NCBI RefSeq assembly: GCF_000422085.1
Contig: NC_021741.1
Coordinates: 1,426,001-1,490,000 of the forward strand
Direction of reading: 5' to 3'
Length of the DNA stretch: 64,000 nucleotides
From: Serratia liquefaciens ATCC 27592
GTDB taxonomy: Bacteria; Pseudomonadota; Gammaproteobacteria; Enterobacterales; Enterobacteriaceae
In this document: positions 55,395 to 64,000 of the stretch, piece after piece
How the letters are laid out: every line of letters starts with the position of its first letter
How positions within the stretch are numbered: position 1 is the first letter of the stretch
Notes under the pieces: model-generated
Databases searched by the model: none
The model's input: the letters and a program-made list of their open reading frames with translations, nothing else
Told to the model about the DNA's origin: nothing
Position numbers and translations under genes: made by a program

Positions 55395-56653
55395 AATGGG
55401 AATTCCGTTTGTGCCCGGGCGAAAAAGTTATCATCGCCAAAATTGCCCGATTTAAGGGCCAGTGAAACCGGTTGTTCGATGGCGCGAACCCAGGGTACGC
55501 CGGGAGAGATGCAGGGGCCGATGTGGAAGCCGCGAATGCCCAGCGCCTGCGTCACTACGCCAGAGGTTTCGCCACCGGCAACGATAAAGCGACGGTACCC
55601 TGATTGTTGGAGCTGTTTAACCACCCCGGCAAACAGTGACTCCACTGCCTGACTGGCTGCAGCCATGCCATATTGTTGCTGAACCTGCTGCAGTTTCTCC
55701 GGTTCGGCGGTGGCATACAGCAGCGGGGCCAGCGGGGCATTTTCCTGCCGCTGTATCCAGGCGGCCAGTTCTGTGACATAGGCCGCGCGGTCAGATTCGC
55801 TAAGGCAACGCGCCACGTCGATAGCCACGGCCGGGGCCTGTTGACGATATCGAGCGACCTGTCGATTGGTCATGACGGAGCAGGAGCCGGACAGGACCAC
55901 CGCTTTCTCCCCCTGTGGGGCTCCCGCGGCCTGCGGACGACCTTGTCCCGGCTGAGCCCATTGCCGTGCGAGGCCGATGGCCAGACCCGATCCGCCGGTC
56001 ACCAGCTTCATATTTTTCAGCGCTTCGCCCTGGGTCAGCAAGTGCTGCTCATTGAGCGTATCCAGTACCGCATATCGCACGCCTTGCTGCGCCAGCTGTT
56101 GCAGCTTTTCCACCACCGCGCCGGCACCGCAATCCATCTCTGCGGCCGTTACCAGTCCGCAGCGTCCCTGAGCCTGTGCTTCCATTAACCGCAGCAGGTT
56201 ACTGTCGGTCATCGGCGTCACCGGGTGATGGCGCATGCCGGACTCCGACAGCAGTTGATCCAATACAAACAGATAGCCCTGATACACCGTCCGGCCGTTG
56301 ACCGGCAGCGCCGGGGAAATCACCGTTTGGCTTTCGCCCAGCGCATCAAGCAGCGCATCGGTCACCGGGCCGATATTACCCTGCGCAGTGCTGTCGAAGG
56401 TTGAGCAATATTTGAAGTAAAATTGCCGGCAGCCCTGGCGCTGCAGCCAGGCCAGCGCCTGCAAAGATTGTTCAACTGCCTGCGAAGCTGGGCAAGATCT
56501 TGATTTCAGGCTGATAACGACCGCTTGCGCTTCAATCGGCACTTCATCATGCGGTACGCCATTTAACTGCACCGTCGACAGGCCGTTTTCCACCAGAAAG
56601 CTGGCAATGTCGGTCGCGCCGGTAAAATCATCTGCAATTACGCCGAGCAGCAT
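55391..56653 (-). CDS. otnK: 3-oxo-tetronate 4-kinase OtnK (YgbK)
   Basis: 420 residues, DUF1537 kinase. The N-terminal sugar-acid site is GVIADDFTGATDIASFLVENG; the C-terminal nucleotide part has SGSCSVMTNRQV and VAGGETSGVVTQALGI. Phosphorylates 3-oxo-tetronate. Overlaps ltnD by one base (TAATG) and otnC by 4 bp, so the set is one operon. Confidence 0.93.
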   Translation of the reverse strand: MLLGVIADDFTGATDIASFLVENGLSTVQLNGVPHDEVPIEAQAVVISLKSRSCPASQAVEQSLQALAWLQRQGCRQFYFKYCSTFDSTAQGNIGPVTDALLDALGESQTVISPALPVNGRTVYQGYLFVLDQLLSESGMRHHPVTPMTDSNLLRLMEAQAQGRCGLVTAAEMDCGAGAVVEKLQQLAQQGVRYAVLDTLNEQHLLTQGEALKNMKLVTGGSGLAIGLARQWAQPGQGRPQAAGAPQGEKAVVLSGSCSVMTNRQVARYRQQAPAVAIDVARCLSESDRAAYVTELAAWIQRQENAPLAPLLYATAEPEKLQQVQQQYGMAAASQAVESLFAGVVKQLQQSGYRRFIVAGGETSGVVTQALGIRGFHIGPCISPGVPWVRAIEQPVSLALKSGNFGDDNFFARAQTEFPL

Positions 56654-57567
56654 TATGCGTTCTCCTTCTTTTGCGGCAGGTCGATACCGGAGAAGATTTT
56701 GATCACTGCGCTGTCATCCTCTTTGCCGAAACCGGCATTACTGGCGGCGGTAAACATATTAAAAGCGGTAGATGCCAGCGGCAGCGGGAAATGCAGTGCT
56801 TTGGCGGTATCCGCCACCAGCCCCAGATCCTTCACGAAGATATCCACCGCCGATTTGGGCGCATAGTCGCCGTCAACCACGTGACGCATACGGTTCTCGA
56901 ACATCCACGAATTGCCGGCCGCGTGGGTGACGACGTCGTACATGACATCCAGAGGAATACCGGCGCGGGCAGCCAGCGCCATGGCCTCGGCTCCGGCGGC
57001 GATGTGCACCCCGGCCAGCAATTGGTGGATGATTTTCACCGTGGCACCCAGGCCAATCTCTTCACCAATGCGATAGACCTTGCCGGCAATGGCGTCCAGC
57101 ACCGGCTGCAATTGTTGGAATGTAGATTCTGCGCCGGATGCCATCACCGTCATTTGGCCTTCAGCCGCCTTGGCTGCGCCACCGGAAACCGGAGCGTCAA
57201 GCATGTTCAGGCCAAGCGCCAGCAGTTGTTGTTCTATCTGCCTGGCATCGGCAGCGGAGATGGTGGAAGAGACCATGACTGGCGTATTGGGCTTCAGCTT
57301 CGCCGCCAGGCCGTTTTCGCCGAACAGGATCTGCTTGACCTGAGCAGCGTTAACCACCAGCAGCAATAACGCATCCAACTCAGAGGCGAATCCATCTGCG
57401 CTGGTGGCAGCCTGTTTGGCCCCGGCCTGCTGCAATGTGGCCAGCGCCAGTGGGTTAAGATCGACACCATAAGTCGTCAGCCCGGCATTAATGCACGACT
57501 TCGCCGCCCCCATTCCCATGGAACCTAACCCTACGATGCAAACTGCAAAATCCCCTGGCTGTGTCAT
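56653..57567 (-). CDS. ltnD: L-threonate dehydrogenase LtnD (YgbJ)
   Basis: 304 residues, beta-hydroxyacid dehydrogenase family. NAD-binding motif is VGLGSMGMGAAKSC (residues 10-23). Substrate-binding segment APVSGGAAKAAEG, catalytic Lys in ATVKIIHQLLAG. Oxidises L-threonate to 2-oxo-tetronate. Ribosome site GAGGTG. First structural gene of the operon, divergent from ygbI. Confidence 0.92.
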   Translation of the reverse strand: MTQPGDFAVCIVGLGSMGMGAAKSCINAGLTTYGVDLNPLALATLQQAGAKQAATSADGFASELDALLLLVVNAAQVKQILFGENGLAAKLKPNTPVMVSSTISAADARQIEQQLLALGLNMLDAPVSGGAAKAAEGQMTVMASGAESTFQQLQPVLDAIAGKVYRIGEEIGLGATVKIIHQLLAGVHIAAGAEAMALAARAGIPLDVMYDVVTHAAGNSWMFENRMRHVVDGDYAPKSAVDIFVKDLGLVADTAKALHFPLPLASTAFNMFTAASNAGFGKEDDSAVIKIFSGIDLPQKKENA

Positions 57568-57852
57568 TTGGCACCTCGTGTTAATTTTAGTGATAATTTG
57601 TTTTGTTGTGTTAAATGTAAGCGCATTGATGCGCTGAGTCAGCGATCGATATCACAATTATTAACATTAAGTGGAGCCTTAATTGATGCGCTTAAAAAGG
57701 TTGATGTCGAGTTATCTCACTGTTTTAAAAATATTTAAAATAAGTCATCGATACCATGAGCGATCTCACGACCTGCAAAATGGCTGCTTTCATCGAACGA
57801 AAATTGACGTAAAATCACAATTATTATCACTGCGGTAAAAAGAGAGGGAACC
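57568..57852. promoter_or_regulatory. ygbI-ltnD divergent control region
   Basis: 285 bp. The 13-bp direct repeat ATCACAATTATTA occurs at 57651-57663 and 57814-57826, 163 bp apart. A related inverted sequence TTAGTGATAA lies at 57588-57597. These are good candidates for binding by the DeoR-family regulator, which would reach both promoters by looping. Confidence 0.55.
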
Positions 57853-58623
57853 GTGATACCTGTAGAACGCCATCAGCAAATTTTAGCGCTGGTATCAGAA
57901 CGCGGGGTGGTCAGTATTGCCGAATTGACCGAGCGGCTGGGAGTGTCGCATATGACGATTCGCCGCGATCTGCAAAAACTGGAGGAGCAGGGCGCGGTAC
58001 TGGCAGTGTCAGGCGGGGTGCAATCTGCTGAACGGGTGGCGATTGAACCTTCTCATCAGGATAAGGAAGGGATGTACAGCCAACAGAAAGCGGCCATTGG
58101 TCAGTTGGCTGCCCGGCAGGTCCCGCCCAACAGCTGCATTTATCTGGATGCGGGCACCACTACGCTGGCATTGGCAAAGCACCTCAGTGAGCGCGAGGAT
58201 CTGACGGTGGTCACCAATGATTTTGTGATTGCGGGCTACCTGATAGAACACAGCCAGTGCAAGATCATTCACACCGGCGGCACCGTCTGTCGTGAGAACC
58301 GTTCCTGCGTTGGTGAAGCGGCAGCTCAGGCGCTACGTGGGTTGTTTATCGACCTGGCGTTTATTTCCGCTTCATCATGGAGCATGCGCGGCCTGTCGAC
58401 GCCCAATGAAGATAAGGTGATGGTGAAGAAAGCCATCGTTGACGCCAGTCGCCGCTGTATCCTGCTCAGCGATACCTCAAAATACGGTAAAATAGCCACC
58501 TATCTGGCGTTGCCGATTGCGGTATTTGACGCGATTATTACCGATGATAATCTGCCCGCCGCAGCGCGAGAGGCGATCCTGCAGGCGGATATCACGCTGA
58601 TGACGACCGGGGAGAAAAGCTGA
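57853..58623 (+). CDS. ygbI: DeoR family regulator of tetronate catabolism YgbI
   Basis: 256 residues, GTG start with GAGAGGGAA upstream. Helix-turn-helix SIAELTERLGVSHMTIRRDLQKLEEQGAV (19-47). The C-terminal DeoRC sugar-phosphate domain has YLDAGTTTLALAKHL (98-112). Likely represses ltnD-otnK-otnC-otnI-ygbN and itself until an intermediate accumulates. Confidence 0.9.
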   Translation: MIPVERHQQILALVSERGVVSIAELTERLGVSHMTIRRDLQKLEEQGAVLAVSGGVQSAERVAIEPSHQDKEGMYSQQKAAIGQLAARQVPPNSCIYLDAGTTTLALAKHLSEREDLTVVTNDFVIAGYLIEHSQCKIIHTGGTVCRENRSCVGEAAAQALRGLFIDLAFISASSWSMRGLSTPNEDKVMVKKAIVDASRRCILLSDTSKYGKIATYLALPIAVFDAIITDDNLPAAAREAILQADITLMTTGEKS

Positions 58624-58698
58624 ACATAGCCTCGTATTAACAGCGTCGGAATAAATGTACCAGCGGGGGTGAGCTCTCTGCGCAGCGCTACGCAGAAA

Positions 58699-59466
58699 TT
58701 AAATGCCGCTGAACCAGTTATAGCCCTGATCTTCCCAGTAACCGCCGGGATTGGTATCGCTGACGAAAATGGCGGCGATATGTTTGGCGTTCTTGAAGCC
58801 CAGCTTGGTCGGCACCCGCAGCCGCAGCGGGTAACCGTAATCGGCCGGCAGCGCCTTGCCGCCGAAATCCAGCGCCAGAATGGTTTGTGGATGCAGGGCG
58901 GTGGCCATATCGATGCTGGAATAGTAACGATCCGCGCATTTGAATCCGACGTAACGGGCGTTCAGATCCGCCCCGATGTGTTGCAGGAAATTGCGCAGCG
59001 GCACGCCACCCCATTGGCCAATGGCGCTCCAGCCCTCGATGCAGATTAACCGGGTTATCTGGCTTTGCTGCGGCAGGCGTTGCAGTTGCTCCAGCGTCCA
59101 GGGGGCCTTTTTTTCTACTTTACCGGAGACTTCCAGCCGGTAGCTGGCGAGATCCACTTCCGGAACGTTGTATTCCGGGTAATACGCGTTGAACGGGAAC
59201 GGATGGGTAATCTGATCCGAACGGTAGGTCTGCGCCAGCTTTTGGCCGTTGAACAGCCAGGCTTGCACCCGATCGTTCCAGCGGGACATTGCCCACAGCA
59301 CTTTATCCACCTGGTCACCGTCCTGCAGATTGCAGCCGGTCAGCATGGCGACGCCACCCAGCGTCAGGCCGGAGCGAAGCATCAGGCGGCGCTGCAAATT
59401 AACCAGCTGTTTCTTTTGTGCCGGTTCCAGCCCCGGTGCCATGGGGCGTTGTTTTTTATCCGTCAT
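58699..59466 (-). CDS. Tat-exported molybdopterin-dependent oxidoreductase, lipoprotein-like
   Basis: 255 residues from the ATG at 59466. Twin-arginine signal QRRLMLRSGL (Arg26, Arg27) followed by LTGC (Cys45), so the protein may be both Tat-exported and lipidated. The sulfite oxidase-type domain has the molybdenum ligand in ICIEGWSAIGQWGG (Cys142), then FKCADRYYSSIDM and GGKALPADYGYPLR. It resembles MsrP (YedY), which repairs oxidised methionine in the periplasm; the substrate here is not known. Its start overlaps the cytochrome gene by 11 bp. Confidence 0.85.
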   Translation of the reverse strand: MTDKKQRPMAPGLEPAQKKQLVNLQRRLMLRSGLTLGGVAMLTGCNLQDGDQVDKVLWAMSRWNDRVQAWLFNGQKLAQTYRSDQITHPFPFNAYYPEYNVPEVDLASYRLEVSGKVEKKAPWTLEQLQRLPQQSQITRLICIEGWSAIGQWGGVPLRNFLQHIGADLNARYVGFKCADRYYSSIDMATALHPQTILALDFGGKALPADYGYPLRLRVPTKLGFKNAKHIAAIFVSDTNPGGYWEDQGYNWFSGI

Positions 59467-60067
59467 GTTTGCCACCCGTTATCATTGCCCAAAGCGTGCG
59501 CGGCACGATAATCACCATCAGCAGGTGAATCACCACAAATAAGCCAATGCCTGCCATGGCGAAAAAATGTACGTAACGCGCAATGTCAAAGCCGCCGAAC
59601 AGGCTAACCAAACCTTGTAACTGCACCGGTTTCCAAATGGCTAGTCCGGAGAGCACCAGCAGCAGCCCCAGAAGCAGTACGCCGAGGTACATCAGCTTTT
59701 GAATGGCGTTGTAATGACCATGCTGATGTTTGAGCCGCAGCGTCACGGCTTGCCAGATATCGCGCCGCAGCGCGCCGAGGCCAAGCGGCAGCAGATCGCG
59801 CCGCAAGTGGCCGCTGAACAGGCTCCACAAGACATAACACAGCGCGTTGCAGGCCAGCAGCCACATCACCGCCAGATGCCAGCCGATCGCGCCGCCCAGC
59901 CAGCCGCCGAGCGTGACTTGCGGCGGAAAGCGGAAGCCGAACAGCGGCGAAGCGTTATAGATTTCCCAGCCGCTCATGAACATGCAGACCATGGCGAACA
60001 GGTTAATCCAATGGGTCAGGCGGACCGGCCAGCGATGCACCGGCCGCGGCGCGTTGCTTTTCATCAT
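59456..60067 (-). CDS. cytochrome b561-type membrane subunit
   Basis: 203 residues, AGGAGTGC before the ATG. Four predicted helices with histidines for two hemes (HRW at 11, THW at 19, WHLAV at 64, MVIIHLLM-like VVIHLLM near the end). It would pass electrons from the quinone pool to the periplasmic molybdenum enzyme encoded downstream, which is a different cytochrome type from the MsrQ (YedZ) partner. Overlaps the oxidoreductase gene; 11 bp after the DUF5666-like gene. Confidence 0.83.
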   Translation of the reverse strand: MMKSNAPRPVHRWPVRLTHWINLFAMVCMFMSGWEIYNASPLFGFRFPPQVTLGGWLGGAIGWHLAVMWLLACNALCYVLWSLFSGHLRRDLLPLGLGALRRDIWQAVTLRLKHQHGHYNAIQKLMYLGVLLLGLLLVLSGLAIWKPVQLQGLVSLFGGFDIARYVHFFAMAGIGLFVVIHLLMVIIVPRTLWAMITGGKHDG

Positions 60068-60078
60068 GCACTCCTGAA

Positions 60079-60705
60079 TTACATCGGTGGAACGGTACCG
60101 TCTTTGCCGGCAGATATGCGGGTAGCGACGCGTTCGCCCTTATCGTCCGTGGCGGAGAACAACACGATATGCGCACCCGGTTTCAACAGGCTGTGGTCAC
60201 CGGGATCCAGAGTGACGATCGGCACATCTTCCGGCACGTTAACGGTTTTCTGCTGGTTGCCGTAGGTCACGGTCAGGGTGCGGCCGTTGGACTTCACCAG
60301 TTTGCCCACGGTGCCGTTGGTCATGGTGTCGACCTTACCGTCGGCGGATTCCCAGGCCGAGTGGCCTTCGCCGGTGCCACGCAGGCTGGCTGCGAACACG
60401 TGCACTTCCAACGCTTTCAAAGAGCCGTCCGGCTGCGGTACGGCAGCGGTGCCGATAAAGCTGTCCGGCTTGATATCATCCAGCGTGCCCTTCGACACGC
60501 TCAGCACTCGGGTCTGGTCATTGAGCTTGACGCTGACCTTTTCCCCTTTGCGATCGGTGACCTGCAGGCTGGTGTCGCTCACCTGATCGATAACGCCACG
60601 CAGCGGGGCAATCACCTTGCCTGGGGTTTGCGCTGCGGCGGCCGCACCGCTGCACAGCATGAGAGTGGAAAGCAGTAAACCGGCAAAACGATGACGGGTA
60701 ATCAT
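60079..60705 (-). CDS. periplasmic protein with DUF5666-like repeats
   Basis: 208 residues. Signal peptide 1-25. GVIDQVSDTSLQVTDRKGEKVSVKLNDQTRVLSV and the later GTVGKLVKSNGRTLTVTYGNQQKTVNVP look like two OB-like repeats. No catalytic motif. First gene of a three-gene operon with the cytochrome b and molybdenum enzyme, so it may help the enzyme or bind its product. Function is not known. Confidence 0.65.
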   Translation of the reverse strand: MITRHRFAGLLLSTLMLCSGAAAAAQTPGKVIAPLRGVIDQVSDTSLQVTDRKGEKVSVKLNDQTRVLSVSKGTLDDIKPDSFIGTAAVPQPDGSLKALEVHVFAASLRGTGEGHSAWESADGKVDTMTNGTVGKLVKSNGRTLTVTYGNQQKTVNVPEDVPIVTLDPGDHSLLKPGAHIVLFSATDDKGERVATRISAGKDGTVPPM

Positions 60706-60771
60706 AAGGTTCTCCTTTGTTTAGGTTGCCGGTTAAGCATGGTTGAACACCGGGGACAGCACCATGTCCGT

Positions 60772-60793
60772 TTGATGACATTAATGTCATCAA
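60772..60793. promoter_or_regulatory. perfect 22-bp palindrome, response-regulator box
   Basis: TTGATGACATT at 60772-60782 is mirrored exactly by AATGTCATCAA at 60783-60793. TGACA-N4-TGTCA is the core of CusR-type boxes. It sits between the divergent starts at 60705 and 60846 and is the obvious shared operator. Confidence 0.8.
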
Positions 60794-60845
60794 GAATGTC
60801 CGCCAGAACTGCTAGTATTTCCGCAAGAGTCATGAGGTGGCGATA

Positions 60846-61517
60846 ATGCGAATACTGGTGGTTGAAGACGACATCAGCACGGGTGATTACCTGAAAAAGG
60901 GGCTGGGAGAGGCGGGGTACAGCGTCGATTTGGCACGTAACGGCACCGACGGCCTGTTTCGGGCACTGGAACACGGCTATGACGCTATCGTGCTGGACGT
61001 AATGTTGCCGGGGCTGGACGGCTGGCAGATTATCGAGGTACTGCGCAAGAAAAGTGATGTGCCCATTCTATTTCTGACCGCACGAGATGGGGTGCAGGAT
61101 CGCATTCATGGCCTCGAACTGGGTGCCGATGATTACCTGATTAAGCCCTTCTCCTTTACGGAACTGGTGTTGCGTCTGCGCACTTTGCTGCGGCGTGGCA
61201 CGGTACGTGAAGCCGATCACTATGTGATAGCCGACCTGCAGCTCGACGTGCTGCGCCGTAAAGCGGTGCGGCAGGAGCAGGTGATCGCGCTGACCAATAA
61301 AGAATTTATGTTGTTGCACCTGTTGGTGCGACGCGAGGGGGAGGTGTTGTCACGCACCATGATCGCCTCCCAGGTTTGGGACATGAACTTTGACAGCGAT
61401 ACCAACGTGGTGGATGTCGCCATCAAGCGGCTGCGTGCCAAGATTGACCGGCCGTTCGAGGTCAAGCTGATCCACAGCGTGCGTGGTATCGGCTACGTTT
61501 GCGAACCGCGTTCATGA
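60846..61517 (+). CDS. OmpR-family response regulator, CusR/HprR-like
   Basis: 223 residues. Phospho-acceptor Asp51 ([11 protein letters not shown]), acidic pair Asp8/Asp9, Lys in LIKPFSF. Winged helix 130-220 with [16 protein letters not shown]. CusR/HprR-like by length and by the end [16 protein letters not shown] at 60846 is preferred over the GTG at 60837 for AGG spacing. Overlaps the kinase gene by 4 bp. Confidence 0.88.
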   Translation: MRILVVEDDISTGDYLKKGLGEAGYSVDLARNGTDGLFRALEHGYDAIVLDVMLPGLDGWQIIEVLRKKSDVPILFLTARDGVQDRIHGLELGADDYLIKPFSFTELVLRLRTLLRRGTVREADHYVIADLQLDVLRRKAVRQEQVIALTNKEFMLLHLLVRREGEVLSRTMIASQVWDMNFDSDTNVVDVAIKRLRAKIDRPFEVKLIHSVRGIGYVCEPRS

Positions 61518-62938
61518 AGGCCGTGATCCAGCGTTGGCGCGTCTTGTCACTGACGTTGCGCAGCGCCATGCTGTTTGCGCTGGTGGCGGCTCTGGTGGTT
61601 AGCGGCGCGGGCGGCTACCTGTACGGTGCAATGCGTCAGGAGATGACTACCCGTAGCGATTTGCAGGTTACCGGCCGGGTGGAGTATTACCGCAATTTGC
61701 TGAGTCAGCGTTTTCCGTTGGAGCGTCTGACGGCGAATACCGGCCTGTTCGAAAATATGCTGGGTAACGAACAGGACGTGCTGATTTTTCAGCAGCCGGG
61801 GAAAAAACCGTTAATCAACGTGAATCCGGCGAGGTTGATCCTGCCACCGGTGATCCCGACGCCGGTCGGCACGCCGCAGCGCTTGAGCGCGGTTCAAGGC
61901 GGAGTGACCGCTCAAGGAGTGCCATTGCGTGCCGCATCGGCACTGGTCAGGCTGGAGGACGGTAACCTGCTGCAAATCTCGGCTGCCCATGTGATGGTCA
62001 ATGAGCAGAAGATGCTGGCGCGTTATCTCTGGCGGATCGTCGCCGCCGTCGCGGTGGCATTTATTCTGATTGCATTGCTGGGATACTGGGTGATGCGCCG
62101 CGGACTGCAGCCACTGTGGCGAATGGCGGCGCAGGCGGCGGTGATCACCCCGAACACGCTGTCGACTCGCCTGAGCGAGCACGGGGTACCGAAGGAATTG
62201 CAGCAACTGACCCGTTCGTTCAACGCCATGTTGGATCGCCTGAATGAAGGTTATCTGCGCCTGACGCAATTCTCCGCAGATTTGGCCCATGAAATCCGCA
62301 CGCCGGTAGGGGCACTGATGGGGCACTGTCAGGTAGCGCTGTATCAGGCGCGCAGTGTGGAAGAGTATGAAACCTTGTTGTCGAACAACATGGAGGAGCT
62401 GGAGCGTATTTCCCGTATGGTGGAAAATATTCTATTTCTGGCGCGCGCCGGCGAAGGGCAAGCGGTGTTGAACCCTCAGCGGCTTGATGTGGCACAAGAG
62501 CTGCAACGGGTGGCTGACTACTTCGAAGGTTTGGCGGAAGAACGCGGCATTACGTTGGTCTGCCAGGGAGAAGGGCAATGGATGGCGGATGCTATGCTGT
62601 TTCAGCGCGCATTGAGTAACCTGGTCTCCAACGCGGTACGCTATGCCGATGAAAACAGTCAGGTACAGCTGCAGGCTGTCAGTCAGGCCGATGGTGGGCT
62701 GGCGATACTGGTTATCAATCAGGGCCCGCCGATCTCCCCTGCGCATCTGAACAAGTTGTTCGACCGCTTCTATCGTGCCGATGCCGCCCGCAGTTCCGGC
62801 AGCCATGCCAGCGGACTGGGGCTGGCGATCGTCCGTGCGATCATGACACTGCATGGCGGCACAGCGCACGCCCATTGTGTTGTCGAAGAAAATACTGCTC
62901 GCATCACCTTCAGCCTGATATTCCCCGCGCAAGAATAG
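61514..62938 (+). CDS. heavy-metal-type sensor histidine kinase, CusS/HprS-like
   Basis: 474 residues, ATG overlaps the regulator stop. Two membrane helices (about 12-32, 172-193) flank a periplasmic sensor of about 140 residues. HAMP 195-245, phospho-acceptor His259 in [17 protein letters not shown] lid [16 protein letters not shown]. Periplasmic sensor has no Met/His-rich metal motif, so a redox or oxidant signal is as likely as copper. Confidence 0.88.
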   Translation: MKAVIQRWRVLSLTLRSAMLFALVAALVVSGAGGYLYGAMRQEMTTRSDLQVTGRVEYYRNLLSQRFPLERLTANTGLFENMLGNEQDVLIFQQPGKKPLINVNPARLILPPVIPTPVGTPQRLSAVQGGVTAQGVPLRAASALVRLEDGNLLQISAAHVMVNEQKMLARYLWRIVAAVAVAFILIALLGYWVMRRGLQPLWRMAAQAAVITPNTLSTRLSEHGVPKELQQLTRSFNAMLDRLNEGYLRLTQFSADLAHEIRTPVGALMGHCQVALYQARSVEEYETLLSNNMEELERISRMVENILFLARAGEGQAVLNPQRLDVAQELQRVADYFEGLAEERGITLVCQGEGQWMADAMLFQRALSNLVSNAVRYADENSQVQLQAVSQADGGLAILVINQGPPISPAHLNKLFDRFYRADAARSSGSHASGLGLAIVRAIMTLHGGTAHAHCVVEENTARITFSLIFPAQE

Positions 62939-63469
62939 CCTATTTCCCACGTCGGATTTGATTGGCTGGGGCGGCCAAATCCGTTTATCCGGCCTGGTCG
63001 AAACTATTTACTTTCATTTACCGCTGGGCTAACCCAATCACCTCCGGATCAAAAGATTAATTCTGACCAGAATTAGGGCAATGTTGCGGCCTAGGCCCGG
63101 TTTTTTGGCGGCGACCCCTTTTGGCAAAATTCACCCTTCGTTACGTTGTTATTAAAATTGCTTGCATTAAAGGAATGACGAGAATTTTCAGCTTAAAGGC
63201 GGTAATTTACAAAACAAAAAACTAACTTTAAGATCTTTTACATATAAATATATCAATGATGTGGATGTTTGTATAATCTTTGGTTATGACATATGAGAAA
63301 ATTCTTATATCAAAAATGATAAGGTGAGAAATATTTACTTTGTGGCGTTAATTGATTTTCAGAAGGGTCAGTGGCTAAGGTTGGCTAATTAATCTGATTA
63401 AATATTGCTTAATATTCTATTAACATTTAACGCCGGCGATAAATAATCCTAGAGTGAAACCTGTGAAAA
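62939..63469. promoter_or_regulatory. 531-bp gap before the membrane regulator with 18-bp palindrome
   Basis: TAATTCTG-AC-CAGAATTA (63058-63075) is perfect with 8-bp arms. Just after the kinase stop is an imperfect hairpin (GGATTTG...CAAATCC, 62953-62982) without a U-run. No gene is seen. The last 250 bp are very AT-rich, in contrast to the genes around. Confidence 0.5.
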
Positions 63470-64000
63470 ATGAAATATAGAATTAATGACCACATCATTT
63501 TTGACGTGGATACGGGAACCATGAGCCTGACAGAGTTTCCTGAAGATCCCATCTCTATTTCCAATCCGTCGAAGCGGTTACTGCTGCTATTGATTACGCA
63601 TCATGGCGAGCCAGTGGGGCGGGAGGTAATATTCAAGAAGGTTTGGGATGATTATGGCATGGTGTCAGGCAACAATAATCTTAACCAATGTGTGAGTAAA
63701 TTACGTCGGGTTATTAAAAATCTGGGCATTGAGGACGAGGTGATTGTCACCGTCCCCAAGGTCGGTTTTATGCTGCGATATCAAATTATGGTGGAGTCTT
63801 GCGAAGGGCCGGAAGATCGTTTCGTAAATGGAGATATAAATTCCCCTCCACCGGCGCCGGTTCAAGCGGAAATCGCGCCTTCGTCAGGCTCTTCAGCCGC
63901 AGCCGATGCGGTTTATACCGGGTATTCCCGGCGCTGGTGGGCGATAGTCAGCGTAGTGGCATTGGGGGTAATTATGCTGGCGGTTGGCATTACCACCTAT
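63470..64000 (+). CDS. membrane-bound winged-helix regulator, ToxR/CadC type (3' end cut)
   Basis: 177 codons from the ATG at 63470 run open to the window edge. The OmpR/ToxR-type winged helix (1-105) includes RLLLLLITHHGEPVGREVIF and NNLNQCVSKLRRVIKNLGI, then the wing TVPKVGFMLRYQ. A Pro/Ala/Ser linker (130-150) precedes a membrane helix starting at about residue 157 (WWAIVSVVALGVIMLAVG). So a cytoplasmic DNA-binding head and periplasmic tail are expected. Preceded by a 531-bp AT-rich stretch. Confidence 0.8.
   Translation, partial: MKYRINDHIIFDVDTGTMSLTEFPEDPISISNPSKRLLLLLITHHGEPVGREVIFKKVWDDYGMVSGNNNLNQCVSKLRRVIKNLGIEDEVIVTVPKVGFMLRYQIMVESCEGPEDRFVNGDINSPPPAPVQAEIAPSSGSSAAADAVYTGYSRRWWAIVSVVALGVIMLAVGITTY

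Noticed and set aside
1..64000. tRNA, rRNA, CRISPR array, insertion sequence or prophage
   Set aside because: None is visible: no cloverleaf-type gene, no regularly spaced repeats, no transposase, integrase or phage structural gene.

Overview
The window reads as chromosome of an enterobacterium of the Serratia type (inference: high-GC coding DNA, enterobacterial backbone genes in near E. coli order, many extra transporter/regulator pairs, and a Pap-like fimbrial cluster). There is no rRNA, tRNA, CRISPR array, insertion sequence or phage gene that I can recognise. The first gene (a desaturase) and the last (a membrane-bound winged-helix regulator) are cut by the window edges.

Layout. 1-5.2 kb: end of a fatty acid desaturase, then the osmF-yehY-yehX-yehW osmolyte ABC importer with a fifth, tightly coupled periplasmic-binding-protein-like gene. 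5.4-12.2 kb: accessory genes: yedA exporter, a cysteine-rich SufR-like regulator divergent from an MFS pump, an XRE-cupin regulator with an acetyltransferase, a class B-like lipoprotein acid phosphatase and a two-domain acetyltransferase. 12.3-14.6 kb: a general porin, then a carboxymuconolactone decarboxylase-like/tautomerase pair. 14.6-29.5 kb: dinG ... ybiB ... ybiJ ... rlmF, the E. coli minute-18 backbone, but with about 7.6 kb of transporter/regulator genes between dinG and ybiB and an M3 peptidase after ybiB.

29.8-40.5 kb: an accessory block between rlmF and ybiO. It holds a soluble PAS-PAS chemoreceptor-like protein resembling BdlA, a PapI-family regulator, a divergent chaperone-usher fimbrial operon (major pilin, PapH-like subunit, usher, chaperone, two minor subunits and a 36-codon reading frame between them), and a TetR-acetyltransferase-hydrolase operon with a clear operator. 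40.5-50 kb: backbone again: ybiO, glnHPQ with a sigma-54/NtrC type control region, ybiI, dps, rhtA, ompX, with two extra genes between dps and rhtA.

50-58.6 kb: a nitrilase-family hydrolase with a divergent LysR gene, then the complete ygbI-ltnD-otnK-otnC-otnI-ygbN set for uptake and breakdown of L-threonate-type four-carbon sugar acids. 58.7-62.9 kb: a three-gene operon (periplasmic DUF5666-like protein, b-type cytochrome, Tat-exported molybdopterin oxidoreductase) divergent from a CusRS-like two-component system; a perfect 22-bp palindrome lies between them and is the likely shared operator. This redox module and the fimbrial block with its single GATC box are the parts I would look at first.
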